Positions 52,789 through 62,690 of a stretch of DNA of 64,000 bases are shown here, in pieces. This stretch comes from Tamlana sp038148895 (GTDB lineage: Bacteria > Bacteroidota > Bacteroidia > Flavobacteriales > Flavobacteriaceae). The notes under the pieces were generated by a model. The model was not told where the DNA came from. It saw only the letters and a program-made list of their open reading frames with translations, and did not search any database. The position numbers and the translations under genes are program-made. Positions within the stretch are counted from its first letter, which is position 1. Each line of letters starts with the position of its first letter. The stretch lies in NCBI GenBank assembly GCA_038148895.1, contig JBBVGQ010000002.1; one strand, written 5' to 3'.

Positions 52789-55700
52789 ATGATAAAATTA
52801 ATCAAAATGAGAAAAGTGTTCTTTTCTTGTCTTGAATTTGATTTGAAACTAAAATCCCTGATGCTTTTATTGTGCATCACTTCCTTTCAAGTTCAGGCAG
52901 CAAAAGAAAATGTTACGGATTTCAAAAGTGAAATTCAAAAACGAACCATTACAGGTGTAGTTAAAGATAACCAAGGTGTGCCACTTCCAGGTGCCAACGT
53001 TATCGTAAAAGGAACAACCACAGGAGTTGTTACAGATTTTGATGGTGAATTCGAGCTTAATATAGACGAATCTGCCACTATCTTAGTAGTTACTTATGTT
53101 GGTTTTGAGCCTCAAGAAATTAATATAGGAACCAGGTCTGTATTTAGTATTGTTCTAAACGAAAGCCAAGAAGCTCTAGATGAGGTTGTAATCGTAGGTT
53201 TTGGTGGAGCACAGAAAAAAGCCAGTGTTGTAAGTTCCATTACCACAATATCGCCTAAAGAAATAAAAGGACCTACAAGTAACTTAACCACTATGATGGC
53301 TGGTAGAGTTTCTGGTATGATTGCTTTTCAACGTAGTGGTGAGCCAGGTGCCGATAATTCAGATTTCTTTATTCGTGGATTAGGCTCTTTTGGTTCTGGT
53401 AAATTGAATCCCCTTATTTTAATAGATAATATTGAGTCTACATCAACTGATATGGCTCGATTACAGCCAGATGACATCGAAAGTTTTTCTGTATTGAAAG
53501 ATGCGGCCGCCGCTGCAGTATATGGTGCCCGTGGTGCCAATGGTGTGGTTTTGATTGTTACTAAAAAAGGTAAAGCGGGTAAAACGAGTTTCAGTTTTCG
53601 TTCAGAAACAAGTTTTTCGTCTAATACACAGAATTTTAAATTTGCCGATAATATTACTTACATGAATTTGGCAAATGAAGCGTATTTAACAAGAGACCCT
53701 CAATTAACGCCTCCTTATTCGCAAAATAAAATATTTAGAACATCCATTGGTGATAACGAATATTTATACCCCAATAATAATTGGATAGATGAACTAATTA
53801 AAGACTATACAGTAAATAGCCGTTATAATATTAGTGCCCAAGGTGGTGGTGAAAAAGCAAGATACTATATATCAGGAACATATAACATAGACAATGGTGT
53901 TTTGAACGTAGAGGGTAACAACAATTTCAACAATAATATTAAACTGAGAAACTATTCTTTGAGAAGTAATGTTGATGTAAATCTTACTGAAACAACCAAA
54001 GCCTCTATAAATCTATATGGTCAATTTGATGACTATAATGGCCCTATTGGCGGTGGTGCTCGTATATTCAATTATGCACTATGGTCTAATCCTGTTCTAT
54101 TCCCTAAAACTTATCCTTCCAGTTTTCTTCCTTATATTCAGCATCCATTGTTTGGTGCTGCTGTAACAGGAGGTATAAACCCTACCATTATGGTGAATCC
54201 TTATGCTGAAATGGTAAAAGGGTTTCAGGTTAACAAGGCATCCACCATCCAAGCACAAGTAGAGTTTAATCAAGACTTCGGTTTTATTTTGGAAGGTTTG
54301 ACGGCACGTGCTATGGGTTATGTGAGACGTTACTCATTTTTTGACCTTAGAAGGGAATATAACCCGTTTTATTACACCGGTCAATTTAATCCAGATGAGG
54401 GTACCATCCGTTTAACAAATATAAACTCCGGTGCTGAAGGTTCTATAGGAGCTGCCGGTAGAGATTACCTTGAATATTTTCCTGGTGCCAAAGTTTTGGA
54501 TTCTAGAATTCATCTGCAAACCGCGGTTAATTATGCCAGAACGTTTAATGAGGTGCATGAAGTTACAGGTATGTTAATCAATTATTTAGAGAGTTTTGAA
54601 ACTGGCAATGCTGGAAACTTAATACTTTCATTACCGAGTAGAAACCATGGTATTTCAGGTAGATTTACTTATGGTTATGATAGCAAATATTTCTTTGAGT
54701 TCAATTTTGGTTATAACGGTTCCGAGCGTTTTGCAAAGGGATCCAGATATGGATACTTCCCTTCTCTAGGTTTTGCTTACAATCTCTCCAATGAAAATTT
54801 TTGGGAACCAATTAGAGACGTAGTTTCTGATCTTAAATTCCGTTTTACTTATGGTTTGGTGGGTAATGATCAGATTGGTGCTGCAGATCAGCGTTTCTTC
54901 TATCTTTCTAATGTTGATCTAAATAACGGTACTTATGGTTATTCGTTTGGTGAAGAATTTGAGTACGGTAGACCGGGCGTATTTTTATCTAGATACGCTA
55001 ATCCAAATATTGGTTGGGAAGAATCAAGACAAATAAACTTAGGTTTAGATTTGGAATTATTTGATGATTTAGGACTTATAGTCGATGCATTTAGACAAAA
55101 CCGTACTAATATCCTTCAAGCACGTTCCAATATTGGGGCAACTCTAGGACTTACCAGTACGCCTATAACCAACTTTGCAGAAGTTGAAAGTAGAGGTATG
55201 GATGCAACTTTAACCTATAATAAATCATTTAACGAAAATTGGTGGACGCAATTGCGAGGAAACTTTACCTATGCGACCAATGAATTTGTAGTATCTGATG
55301 AAATCAATTATCCCGATGAATTATCTTACCGCTCTGTTATTGGTCTAAATACCAACCAAAGGTTTGGGTATATTGCCGAACGTCTGTTTGTTGATGATGA
55401 CGAAGTTGCAAACTCTCCAGCTCAGTTTGGTGATGTAAGAGGTGGCGACATTAAATATAGGGATGTAAATGGTGATGATGTCATCAATGAGAACGATTTA
55501 GTGCCCATTGGCTTTCCAACAGTACCAGAAATTGTTTATGGTTTTGGTGGTACCATAGGATACAAGAACTTTGATATCAGCGCCTTTTTTCAAGGTGTTG
55601 CCAGAACCTCATTGTTTATCAATGCAGAAAACATTGCTCCTTTTGTAATTAATGGGCCTTTCCAAAACGGATTGTTGGATGTTATTGCTAACGATTATTG

Positions 55701-56013
55701 GTCTGAAACCAATCGTAATTCTTATGCCTTCTGGCCACGTTTAAGTAATCAATTTGAGGTTAACAATAACCAAAATTCAACGTGGTGGATGCGTGATGGG
55801 TCTTTCTTAAGGTTAAAATCGGTTGAGGCAGGTTATAATTTCCCAGAAAGCTTTACTAACAAGTTAGGCATGCAAGGTATTAGATTATATTTTAGTGGTA
55901 CCAATTTGGCTTTGTGGAGCAAGTTTAAATTGTGGGACCCAGAAATGGGAGGAAACGGATTGGGGTATCCAATTCAGCAAGTTTATAACATAGGTTTAAA
56001 AGTTGACTTCTAA
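52789..56013 (+). CDS. SusC/RagA-family TonB-linked outer-membrane transporter
   Basis: 1074 residues. Signal peptide (LMLLLCITSFQVQAA), then a CarboxypepD_reg-like domain (ITGVVKDNQGVPLPGANVIV, SKGTTTGVVTDFDGEF-like) at about 55-130. Next come the TonB-box region DEVVIVGFGGAQKKASVVSS and the plug, with IRGLGSFGSGKLNPLILIDN and VLKDAAAAAVYGARGANGVV. A large barrel follows, ending in VYNIGLKVDF. It imports oligosaccharides with TonB energy and forms a complex with the SusD protein encoded 11 bp downstream. The hybrid regulator upstream probably controls it. Confidence 0.96.
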   Translation: MIKLIKMRKVFFSCLEFDLKLKSLMLLLCITSFQVQAAKENVTDFKSEIQKRTITGVVKDNQGVPLPGANVIVKGTTTGVVTDFDGEFELNIDESATILVVTYVGFEPQEINIGTRSVFSIVLNESQEALDEVVIVGFGGAQKKASVVSSITTISPKEIKGPTSNLTTMMAGRVSGMIAFQRSGEPGADNSDFFIRGLGSFGSGKLNPLILIDNIESTSTDMARLQPDDIESFSVLKDAAAAAVYGARGANGVVLIVTKKGKAGKTSFSFRSETSFSSNTQNFKFADNITYMNLANEAYLTRDPQLTPPYSQNKIFRTSIGDNEYLYPNNNWIDELIKDYTVNSRYNISAQGGGEKARYYISGTYNIDNGVLNVEGNNNFNNNIKLRNYSLRSNVDVNLTETTKASINLYGQFDDYNGPIGGGARIFNYALWSNPVLFPKTYPSSFLPYIQHPLFGAAVTGGINPTIMVNPYAEMVKGFQVNKASTIQAQVEFNQDFGFILEGLTARAMGYVRRYSFFDLRREYNPFYYTGQFNPDEGTIRLTNINSGAEGSIGAAGRDYLEYFPGAKVLDSRIHLQTAVNYARTFNEVHEVTGMLINYLESFETGNAGNLILSLPSRNHGISGRFTYGYDSKYFFEFNFGYNGSERFAKGSRYGYFPSLGFAYNLSNENFWEPIRDVVSDLKFRFTYGLVGNDQIGAADQRFFYLSNVDLNNGTYGYSFGEEFEYGRPGVFLSRYANPNIGWEESRQINLGLDLELFDDLGLIVDAFRQNRTNILQARSNIGATLGLTSTPITNFAEVESRGMDATLTYNKSFNENWWTQLRGNFTYATNEFVVSDEINYPDELSYRSVIGLNTNQRFGYIAERLFVDDDEVANSPAQFGDVRGGDIKYRDVNGDDVINENDLVPIGFPTVPEIVYGFGGTIGYKNFDISAFFQGVARTSLFINAENIAPFVINGPFQNGLLDVIANDYWSETNRNSYAFWPRLSNQFEVNNNQNSTWWMRDGSFLRLKSVEAGYNFPESFTNKLGMQGIRLYFSGTNLALWSKFKLWDPEMGGNGLGYPIQQVYNIGLKVDF

Positions 56014-56024
56014 AAAAATTAGTT

Positions 56025-58031
56025 ATGAATATTATAAATAAGATAAAAATTAATCGAAAAAGTAGAAAACTTCAGGGAATGATAGGTTCCGTGATAATGG
56101 TTTTCAGCTTGTTGACCTCAGAATCGTGTGAGGAAACTTTTTTGGATGTGGTACCAGATAACTTGGCTACCATTGAGGATGCATTTACATTAAGGAACGA
56201 AGCAGAAAAGTATCTGTTTACGTGTTACAGTTACATTCCGATAGGTGGTGATGTAGTATATAATTTTGGACTTTTGCTTGGTGATGAAGCTTGGATACCA
56301 CCCAATAACTCTTCTTTCACGGCATTTTCACATTATATTGCCCGTGGATTACAACAAGCCTCAAATCCCTATTTAGATGTTTGGGAAGGTACTGGACAGG
56401 GTGGTGGGTACCCTTATCCAGGTGGACCTGGCGTGCCAGGAAATTATCCAATGTTTGATGGCATCAGGCATTGCAATGTTTTAATTGAGCGTTTGGAAGG
56501 TACTAATCAAGTGCCAGACCTAAGTACTAATGAGCGTGCTAGATGGGTGGCTGAGGCTAAGTTTTTAAAAGCTTTTTACCATTATTATTTATTACGTATG
56601 TATGGGCCTATACCTGTAATGCGTACAAATATTCCTGTTGATGCACCGGACGACGAGATTCAGGTATCTCGCGAGCCTGTTGATGATGTTGTAGATTATT
56701 TGGTGCAATTATTGGATGAAGCAAGAATAGATCTTCCTAGAACTATTGTTAATACCCAAAATGAATTGGGACGCGTTACCAGATCGGCAGCGGTTGGATT
56801 AAAAGCGGAATTATTGCTTATGGCTGCAAGTCCTTTATTCAATGGAAATACAGATATGGCTGGTTTTACAAATAAAGATGGAACACCTTTGTTCAATACC
56901 AGTTATGATGCGTCAAAATGGCAAAGAGCTGCTGATGCGGCCAAAGCGGCTATTGATATTGCCGAAACTGATGAGCACAGTCTTTATTATAAAATGGATG
57001 ATGTTTATGAACTATCAGATACTACTCTAACAAAGCTTAATGTTAGAGGAGCTGTAACTGAAAGTTGGAACACCGAGGTTCTTTGGTCCAGCCATTCTGC
57101 TTCATCTGTGCCTTTGCAACAAATATGTGTTGCACCATTTACGCATAGTTCGGATGCCTCTTATTCACCTGCTAACCAAAACACAGCACGTAGATCTTAT
57201 GCTGCCACTTTAGAATCAGCCAATAATTTCTACACGATTAATGGTGTGCCAATGGAGGAAGATATTACTTTGGATTTTACAAAGGTGGATTCCATAAGAA
57301 GGGCAGGTCCAGAACATAAATTAAACATACATGAAGGCTACACGACAGCAAATTTGAATTTTAACAGAGAACCCCGATTTTATGCTGATTTGGGCTTTGA
57401 TGGTGCGGTTTGGTACGTTAATGAATGTTTGGATAATGAAGAGCAATATTACTTAAGAGCCAAGCGTAGTGGTCCTGCTGGAAATGGAGATAGCCCATTC
57501 AACTACAACACTACAGGATATTTTGTTAAAAAATTGGTGCATAACGAATCCAACGGATTTACAATTAGAGATTATGCCTGGCCAGAAATACGGTTGGCAG
57601 ATGTGTACCTCATGTACGCCGAGGCCTTAAATGAAGTACAAGGTCCTACTGCTCAAGTTATTGAATATGTTGATAAAGTGCGTGAACGTGCTGGTTTAGA
57701 TGGCGTGGTTTCTTCATGGCAGAATTTTTCTAAAAACCCAGCAAAATACACGACGCAAACAGGTATGCGTGAAATAATTCATAGAGAGCGCAGTATAGAG
57801 TTGGCGTTCGAAGGAAAAAATTATTGGGACATCAGACGTTGGAAAAAAGCTGCTCTTGAGTTTAACGAGCTTATCCAAGGTTGGAACGTTGGTTCAGATA
57901 CAGAAAGTTCTTATTATAAGATAGTTACCTTATATCAACAACGCTTTGTTTCACCAAGAGATTATTTCTGGCCTATCAATCAATCAACGCTTATACAAAA
58001 CCCTAATCTGGTTCAAAACCCAGGTTGGTAA
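56025..58031 (+). CDS. SusD/RagB-family glycan-binding lipoprotein
   Basis: 668 residues. Lipobox ending at SESC (Cys35, after a rather long n-region). The N-terminal start EETFLDVVPDNLATIEDAFT is typical, as is the TPR-like block ARWVAEAKFLKAFYHYYLLR. The C-terminal RagB part has RLADVYLMYAEALNEVQGPT, IIHRERSIELAFEGKNYWDI and RRWKKAALEF, ending NPNLVQNPGW. It caps the SusC barrel on the cell surface and captures glycan chains. It is larger than many SusD proteins but within the family range. Confidence 0.96.
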   Translation: MNIINKIKINRKSRKLQGMIGSVIMVFSLLTSESCEETFLDVVPDNLATIEDAFTLRNEAEKYLFTCYSYIPIGGDVVYNFGLLLGDEAWIPPNNSSFTAFSHYIARGLQQASNPYLDVWEGTGQGGGYPYPGGPGVPGNYPMFDGIRHCNVLIERLEGTNQVPDLSTNERARWVAEAKFLKAFYHYYLLRMYGPIPVMRTNIPVDAPDDEIQVSREPVDDVVDYLVQLLDEARIDLPRTIVNTQNELGRVTRSAAVGLKAELLLMAASPLFNGNTDMAGFTNKDGTPLFNTSYDASKWQRAADAAKAAIDIAETDEHSLYYKMDDVYELSDTTLTKLNVRGAVTESWNTEVLWSSHSASSVPLQQICVAPFTHSSDASYSPANQNTARRSYAATLESANNFYTINGVPMEEDITLDFTKVDSIRRAGPEHKLNIHEGYTTANLNFNREPRFYADLGFDGAVWYVNECLDNEEQYYLRAKRSGPAGNGDSPFNYNTTGYFVKKLVHNESNGFTIRDYAWPEIRLADVYLMYAEALNEVQGPTAQVIEYVDKVRERAGLDGVVSSWQNFSKNPAKYTTQTGMREIIHRERSIELAFEGKNYWDIRRWKKAALEFNELIQGWNVGSDTESSYYKIVTLYQQRFVSPRDYFWPINQSTLIQNPNLVQNPGW

Positions 58032-58043
58032 AAAATAATTATT

Positions 58044-59258
58044 ATGAAACGAAACTTTTTAAAAGAATTTTGGGCTATTGTCTTAGTTGTCATGTTAGCC
58101 TTCATGGCTTGCTCCGAAGAAGAGGGGCATGGGCCGCTTGAAAGTAATACGGTGCCGCCGGGAATTGTTGAAAACGTGGCTATTGAAAATTTACCAGGAA
58201 AGGTAAAATTAACATATACCCTTCCATCTGACGAAGACCTGTTGTATGTTGTAGCACGTTATACCACCGAAAATGGAACACAACGAGAAACTAAATCATC
58301 TTATTTTAAAAATAATATGGTTTTAGAAGGGTTTAAAGGAGGAGAACCTATACAAGTAACCATTACAGCTGGTAATAAAAGTGAGACAGAATCTCAACCT
58401 GTTGTTGTTACGGTTAACCCTTTACCAGCACCTATTTTCGCTATTTTTGATTCACTAGAGATTGGACCGGATTTTGGTGGTGTTAATGTAAAGGCATCAA
58501 ACCCTACAGAGGATGATATTGCTATTTTAGTGATGTTAAGAAACAACGTAGGAGATTGGGAGCCACTACCAACTAGTATTTACACTAAAAGTGATGAAAT
58601 AAACAGAAGTCTTAGAAATTTGGAAGCTGTAGAGCAAGATTTTGCCATTACGGTTAGGGATAGATGGTCTAACGTTACCGACACTCTGTTTACTACAATA
58701 ACTCCGTTATTTGAACAGTTGATGCCAAAATCCGGTTATGTAGGTATTAGATTGGCCAATGATGCTAATAACGATGGTTATGCTGTTTCTAATCTATGGG
58801 ATGACGAGACCATTGAATGGTTCGACTCATATTTTACAAACAGAGGAGCCGATACTAACCCAGACATTGGTCATTTGGTTACATTCGATATTGGACAAGA
58901 AACAAAAGTAAGTCGTATCCATATTTGGAATTTCTCAGAACCTCTTGGTGGTCAGCGTTTTTATTATTACTTAGGTGCTATGAGGAAATTTAAAATATGG
59001 GGGGCCAATGAGTTAAACAATGGTGATTTATCCGGATGGACTTTAATGACTGAATATGAGGTCTTAAAACCGTCAGGTTTACCGGAAGGTGAAGAAACGG
59101 CAGCCGATACCGAAGCTGGTGAAAACGGTGAAGATGTGTTGTTTAGCATTGACAAACCGAAGGTACGCTACCTGAGAATAGAGTGTATTGAGAATTGGAG
59201 AGGGCTGGAATATATGTCTGTAAATGAAATTGCCATTTATGGAGATCCTAACTTTTAA
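58044..59258 (+). CDS. DUF4959/DUF5000-type surface lipoprotein
   Basis: 404 residues. Lipobox AFMAC (Cys23). Residues about 35-125 form a fibronectin-like domain (ENLPGKVKLTYTLPSDEDLL, DUF4959). Residues about 130-220 are a second sandwich (DUF5126-like). Residues about 235-404 are a discoidin-type galactose-binding-like domain with LWDDETIEWFDSYFTNRGAD and KPKVRYLRIECIENWRGLEY (DUF5000). Such proteins follow SusD in many loci and are thought to help bind the target glycan at the surface. It is 12 bp after susD. Confidence 0.87.
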   Translation: MKRNFLKEFWAIVLVVMLAFMACSEEEGHGPLESNTVPPGIVENVAIENLPGKVKLTYTLPSDEDLLYVVARYTTENGTQRETKSSYFKNNMVLEGFKGGEPIQVTITAGNKSETESQPVVVTVNPLPAPIFAIFDSLEIGPDFGGVNVKASNPTEDDIAILVMLRNNVGDWEPLPTSIYTKSDEINRSLRNLEAVEQDFAITVRDRWSNVTDTLFTTITPLFEQLMPKSGYVGIRLANDANNDGYAVSNLWDDETIEWFDSYFTNRGADTNPDIGHLVTFDIGQETKVSRIHIWNFSEPLGGQRFYYYLGAMRKFKIWGANELNNGDLSGWTLMTEYEVLKPSGLPEGEETAADTEAGENGEDVLFSIDKPKVRYLRIECIENWRGLEYMSVNEIAIYGDPNF

Positions 59259-59362
59259 AAAACTAAATTGATATGAAATGAGCCATTACGAATCTTGATA
59301 CACATAAAGATGATTTTTGGCGAATTGCATCTGACAGATAAATAAAAAATAAAAATATACAG

Positions 59363-60064
59363 ATGAAAACTAATTTTAAGAATATTTTAATTGTTTTGGG
59401 TTCCCTTATATTGGGTTCCTTGACCTATTCCTGTGATGATTACAGTGATGATTACCTTAAATATGTAGAAGGTGGTGAGCGAATTTATGTTGGTAAAATG
59501 GACTCTTTGTTTGTTTTTGGGGGCCATAACCGTGTTCAATTGGGGGGTAATTTGCCTTCTGATCCCAAGGCAACTGAGGTGCGAATTTCTTGGAATAACT
59601 CAAATAATTCCATTACGGTGCCTTTAACAGGTGGTTCAGTAGGTGAAAGGTTCTCTACTATAATTGATAATCTGCCAGAGAATATTTACAGCTTCCAAGT
59701 ACGTAGTTACGATAGTGATGGAAATAGTTCTATTCTTTCAACAGTTACAGGGAGAGTTTATGGAGAAGGTTATGTAGCTACACTTTTTAACCGTCCTATT
59801 ACACTTGCCAGACTTTATAGTGGCAATCGTTACAGGATTACATTCGATAATATGGATAGAAGTACTGGAGTTATTGGGAGTGAGATAGTATACACTTCTC
59901 GTGATGACGGAATGGAAAAAACTATTTTTGTAGATATTAGCGAATCAGCTATCCTCTTTACAGATTGGGATGGTACATCAACCATTAAGTATAGAACTTC
60001 TTTTATTCCCGAAAAAACGGCTATTGATACGTTTTACACACCTTTCGAAATTATAGAGGAATAG
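59363..60064 (+). CDS. DUF4998 surface lipoprotein
   Basis: 233 residues. Lipobox LTYSC (Cys24). KYVEGGERIYVGKMDSLFVF, then RVQLGGNLPSDPKATEVRIS and YSFQVRSYDSDGNSSILSTV, match the DUF4998 family. It is a beta-sandwich protein usually encoded with DUF4959 proteins downstream of susCD. It probably assists glycan binding; no catalytic residues are seen. A terminator follows it, so GH2 may need its own promoter or read-through. Confidence 0.85.
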   Translation: MKTNFKNILIVLGSLILGSLTYSCDDYSDDYLKYVEGGERIYVGKMDSLFVFGGHNRVQLGGNLPSDPKATEVRISWNNSNNSITVPLTGGSVGERFSTIIDNLPENIYSFQVRSYDSDGNSSILSTVTGRVYGEGYVATLFNRPITLARLYSGNRYRITFDNMDRSTGVIGSEIVYTSRDDGMEKTIFVDISESAILFTDWDGTSTIKYRTSFIPEKTAIDTFYTPFEIIEE

Positions 60065-60121
60065 TAAAAACCTAAGAGGAAATAAATTAAATTGACCACT
60101 CTAGGGGTCAAGACTTAATAA

Positions 60122-60156
60122 AATGGGGAGGCGTGAGATTATTTACCCTCCCTATT
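60122..60156 (+). terminator. Terminator after the susCD-DUF4959-DUF4998 operon
   Basis: AATGGGGAGG pairs with CCTCCCTATT over 10 bp with one G-T. The loop is 15 bases and the stem is followed by T residues. It lies 58 bp after the DUF4998 stop codon. Confidence 0.7.
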
Positions 60157-60243
60157 TTTTACATCGCCATTTAGAAACAATTTACCTACCAAAAATGCTA
60201 GTTATGTAATTGGCTTGGATGCCTATTGATAATTTTTAAAATA

Positions 60244-62679
60244 ATGATACTAAAGAAAATATTGTTTGGGATTTTTGTTTGCTCACAATTGACTTTGACG
60301 GGGCAAATTGGATTTGGAAATGCCCAAAAGGTTAATGAAGATTGGAAGTTTATTTTACAGGACAACCAAAATTTTCAAGCACCATACTATGACGACTCTA
60401 AATGGGAAACCATTAATATTCCCCATGATTGGAGTGTAAAGGGCCAGCTTAATTCAAACTTGGCCAGTGCCACAGGTTATTTACCTGGAGGTATAGGTTG
60501 GTACAGAAAAAGCCTAAAGATACCAACAACTAAAAGTGGCCAAAAAGTGTATCTCTACTTTGAAGGCGTTTATAATAGGAGTGAAATCTTTATTAATGGA
60601 AAATCTTTAGGAAAACGTCCAAACGGTTACATTTCGTTTGCTCATGATGTAACAGCTTATGTAAATTATGGTCAAGAAAATACAATTGCCGTAAGAGTAG
60701 ACCACAGTAAGAGTGCCGATTCCAGATGGTACACAGGTTCAGGTATTTATCGAAATGTGTGGTTGGTTTATGCCAATCCTATTCATATGGCGCAGTGGGG
60801 TGTTTATGCATATCCTGAAATGCAAGATAATTCAGGAATCTTAAACGTTGAAGTTGATGTCGTTAATCAATCTGATAATGATACAAGCATTTCAATAATT
60901 AATGAATTAATTGATGCTAAGGGAAAATCTAAAGGAAAGACATCCAACAGTATTCAGTTATCGGCTAATTCATCCAATAAAACTTCCACTGAATTAAAAA
61001 TTGATAATCCACAACTTTGGAGTTTAGAAAATCCAAATCTTTATCAGCTTAAAACAACAATACTTCAGGATGGCGACTTAGTGGATGAAACCATTACCCA
61101 AACAGGATTCCGAAAGTTTACATTTAACCCAAATAAAGGGTTTGCGCTAAATGATGAATGGATGAAAGTAAAAGGTGTTTGCCTTCATCATGATGCTGGC
61201 GTTTTAGGTTCGGCGGTTCCAAAGGAAGTTTGGAAAAGCAGATTGGAAACCTTGAAAGAATTGGGCGTTAATGCCATTAGAACAAGTCATAATCCACAAG
61301 CACCCGATTTATATGATTTATGCGATGAGTTGGGCCTTTTGGTATTAAATGAAGCTTATGACGAATGGGAATTCCCAAAGCGTAAATGGTTAGAAGGCTG
61401 GAATGTGGGAACACCCGGTTTTGAAGGTAGTTACGATATTTTTGCTGATTGGGCAGAAAAAGACCTTGAAGATTTTGTTCGCAGAGATAGAAATCATTTG
61501 TCTGTTTTTGCGTGGAGCATTGGTAATGAAGTTGATTATCCAAACGATCCCTATTCACACCCTGTTTTAGATGGCGGAGGCGATACTGGTTTTTCCCAGG
61601 CTGTATACGGTGGTTTTAAAAAAGAAGCACCAGATGCCATGCGTTTGGGAGCTATTGCAAAGCGTTTGGTGAAAGCGGTAAAGAAATATGACAATTCTAG
61701 GCCTGTTACCGCAGGTTTGGCAGGTGTTGCAATGTCCAACGAAACGGAATATCCGGGCGCTTTAGATATTACAGGCTATAATTATACCGAAAGTAAGTAT
61801 CAATCAGATCATGAGAAATACCCAAACAGAGTGATTTACGGGAGTGAAAATAGACACGATTTAGAGGCTTGGAAAGCGGTAACTGAGAATGAACATATTT
61901 TTGGTCAGTTCTTATGGACCGGAATAGATTATTTGGGTGAATCTGGACGTTGGCCTTCACGCGGATTTTACTCAGGGCTGGTCGATTTGTCAGGGAACAT
62001 AAAACCACGAGGTTATTTCCGTCAATCACTTTGGAGCAATAAGCCAATGATTTACGTTGGAACTTATCCTATTCGTAATAGAAATAGAAGAAGATTGTCA
62101 ATTGATGCTTGGCCAGTTTGGAGTTATGAAAGCAATCAAACCATTCGTGTGGTTTGTTATACCAATGTGTCAAAAGCGCACCTTGAATTAAACGGAAAAA
62201 TAGTTGGTGAAGAAAAGGTATATGATAATGAAACAGGTATTATTTTTTGGGACATTCCTTTCCAATCTGGAAAACTGGAGGCTGTGGGTCTATCTGAAAA
62301 AAATGATGAGTTGAGCAGATATACCATTGAAACGCCAAAAACGCCTTATGCCCTAGAGGCAAGAATTGAAAATGATAAAAAAGTCATTAGCAAAAACAGC
62401 GAAACCATTTTAGTCCGCATTGAATTAGTTGATGAACATGGCGTTTTGGCTAACCTTTCGGAAAATGAAATTACTTGCAACATAGAAGGTCCAGCAAAAC
62501 TTTTAGGGATGGAAGCTGGCAATAATCAGGATATGTCTGATTATACCGATAACACCCAAGCGGCTTTTCGCGGAAAAATTTTGGCTTACATACAGGCTAC
62601 GGGAGATTCAGGAAACGTAAAGGTTACCTTTTCAAGCCCGTTATTAAAGCCCGTGGAAATAAATTTTGAAACAAAATAA
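60244..62679 (+). CDS. GH2 glycosidase, probable beta-galactosidase
   Basis: About 811 residues from the ATG at 60244 (the frame is open from a TTG at 60226). Signal peptide to LTGQ. The sugar-binding domain has INIPHDWSVKGQ and GIGWYRKSLKIP. An Ig-like domain follows and then the GH2 barrel with KGVCLHHDAGVLGSAVPKEV and NAIRTSHNPQAPDLYDLCDE. The acid/base is Glu429 in WSIGNEVDYP and the nucleophile Glu535 in YGSENRHD. C-terminal beta domains are like DUF4982 and the GH2 C5 type. The enzyme is exported, probably periplasmic. Beta-galactosidase is most likely; alpha-L-arabinopyranosidase or beta-glucuronidase activities exist in GH2 and cannot be excluded. Confidence 0.88.
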   Translation: MILKKILFGIFVCSQLTLTGQIGFGNAQKVNEDWKFILQDNQNFQAPYYDDSKWETINIPHDWSVKGQLNSNLASATGYLPGGIGWYRKSLKIPTTKSGQKVYLYFEGVYNRSEIFINGKSLGKRPNGYISFAHDVTAYVNYGQENTIAVRVDHSKSADSRWYTGSGIYRNVWLVYANPIHMAQWGVYAYPEMQDNSGILNVEVDVVNQSDNDTSISIINELIDAKGKSKGKTSNSIQLSANSSNKTSTELKIDNPQLWSLENPNLYQLKTTILQDGDLVDETITQTGFRKFTFNPNKGFALNDEWMKVKGVCLHHDAGVLGSAVPKEVWKSRLETLKELGVNAIRTSHNPQAPDLYDLCDELGLLVLNEAYDEWEFPKRKWLEGWNVGTPGFEGSYDIFADWAEKDLEDFVRRDRNHLSVFAWSIGNEVDYPNDPYSHPVLDGGGDTGFSQAVYGGFKKEAPDAMRLGAIAKRLVKAVKKYDNSRPVTAGLAGVAMSNETEYPGALDITGYNYTESKYQSDHEKYPNRVIYGSENRHDLEAWKAVTENEHIFGQFLWTGIDYLGESGRWPSRGFYSGLVDLSGNIKPRGYFRQSLWSNKPMIYVGTYPIRNRNRRRLSIDAWPVWSYESNQTIRVVCYTNVSKAHLELNGKIVGEEKVYDNETGIIFWDIPFQSGKLEAVGLSEKNDELSRYTIETPKTPYALEARIENDKKVISKNSETILVRIELVDEHGVLANLSENEITCNIEGPAKLLGMEAGNNQDMSDYTDNTQAAFRGKILAYIQATGDSGNVKVTFSSPLLKPVEINFETK

Positions 62680-62690
62680 AACTAAATAAG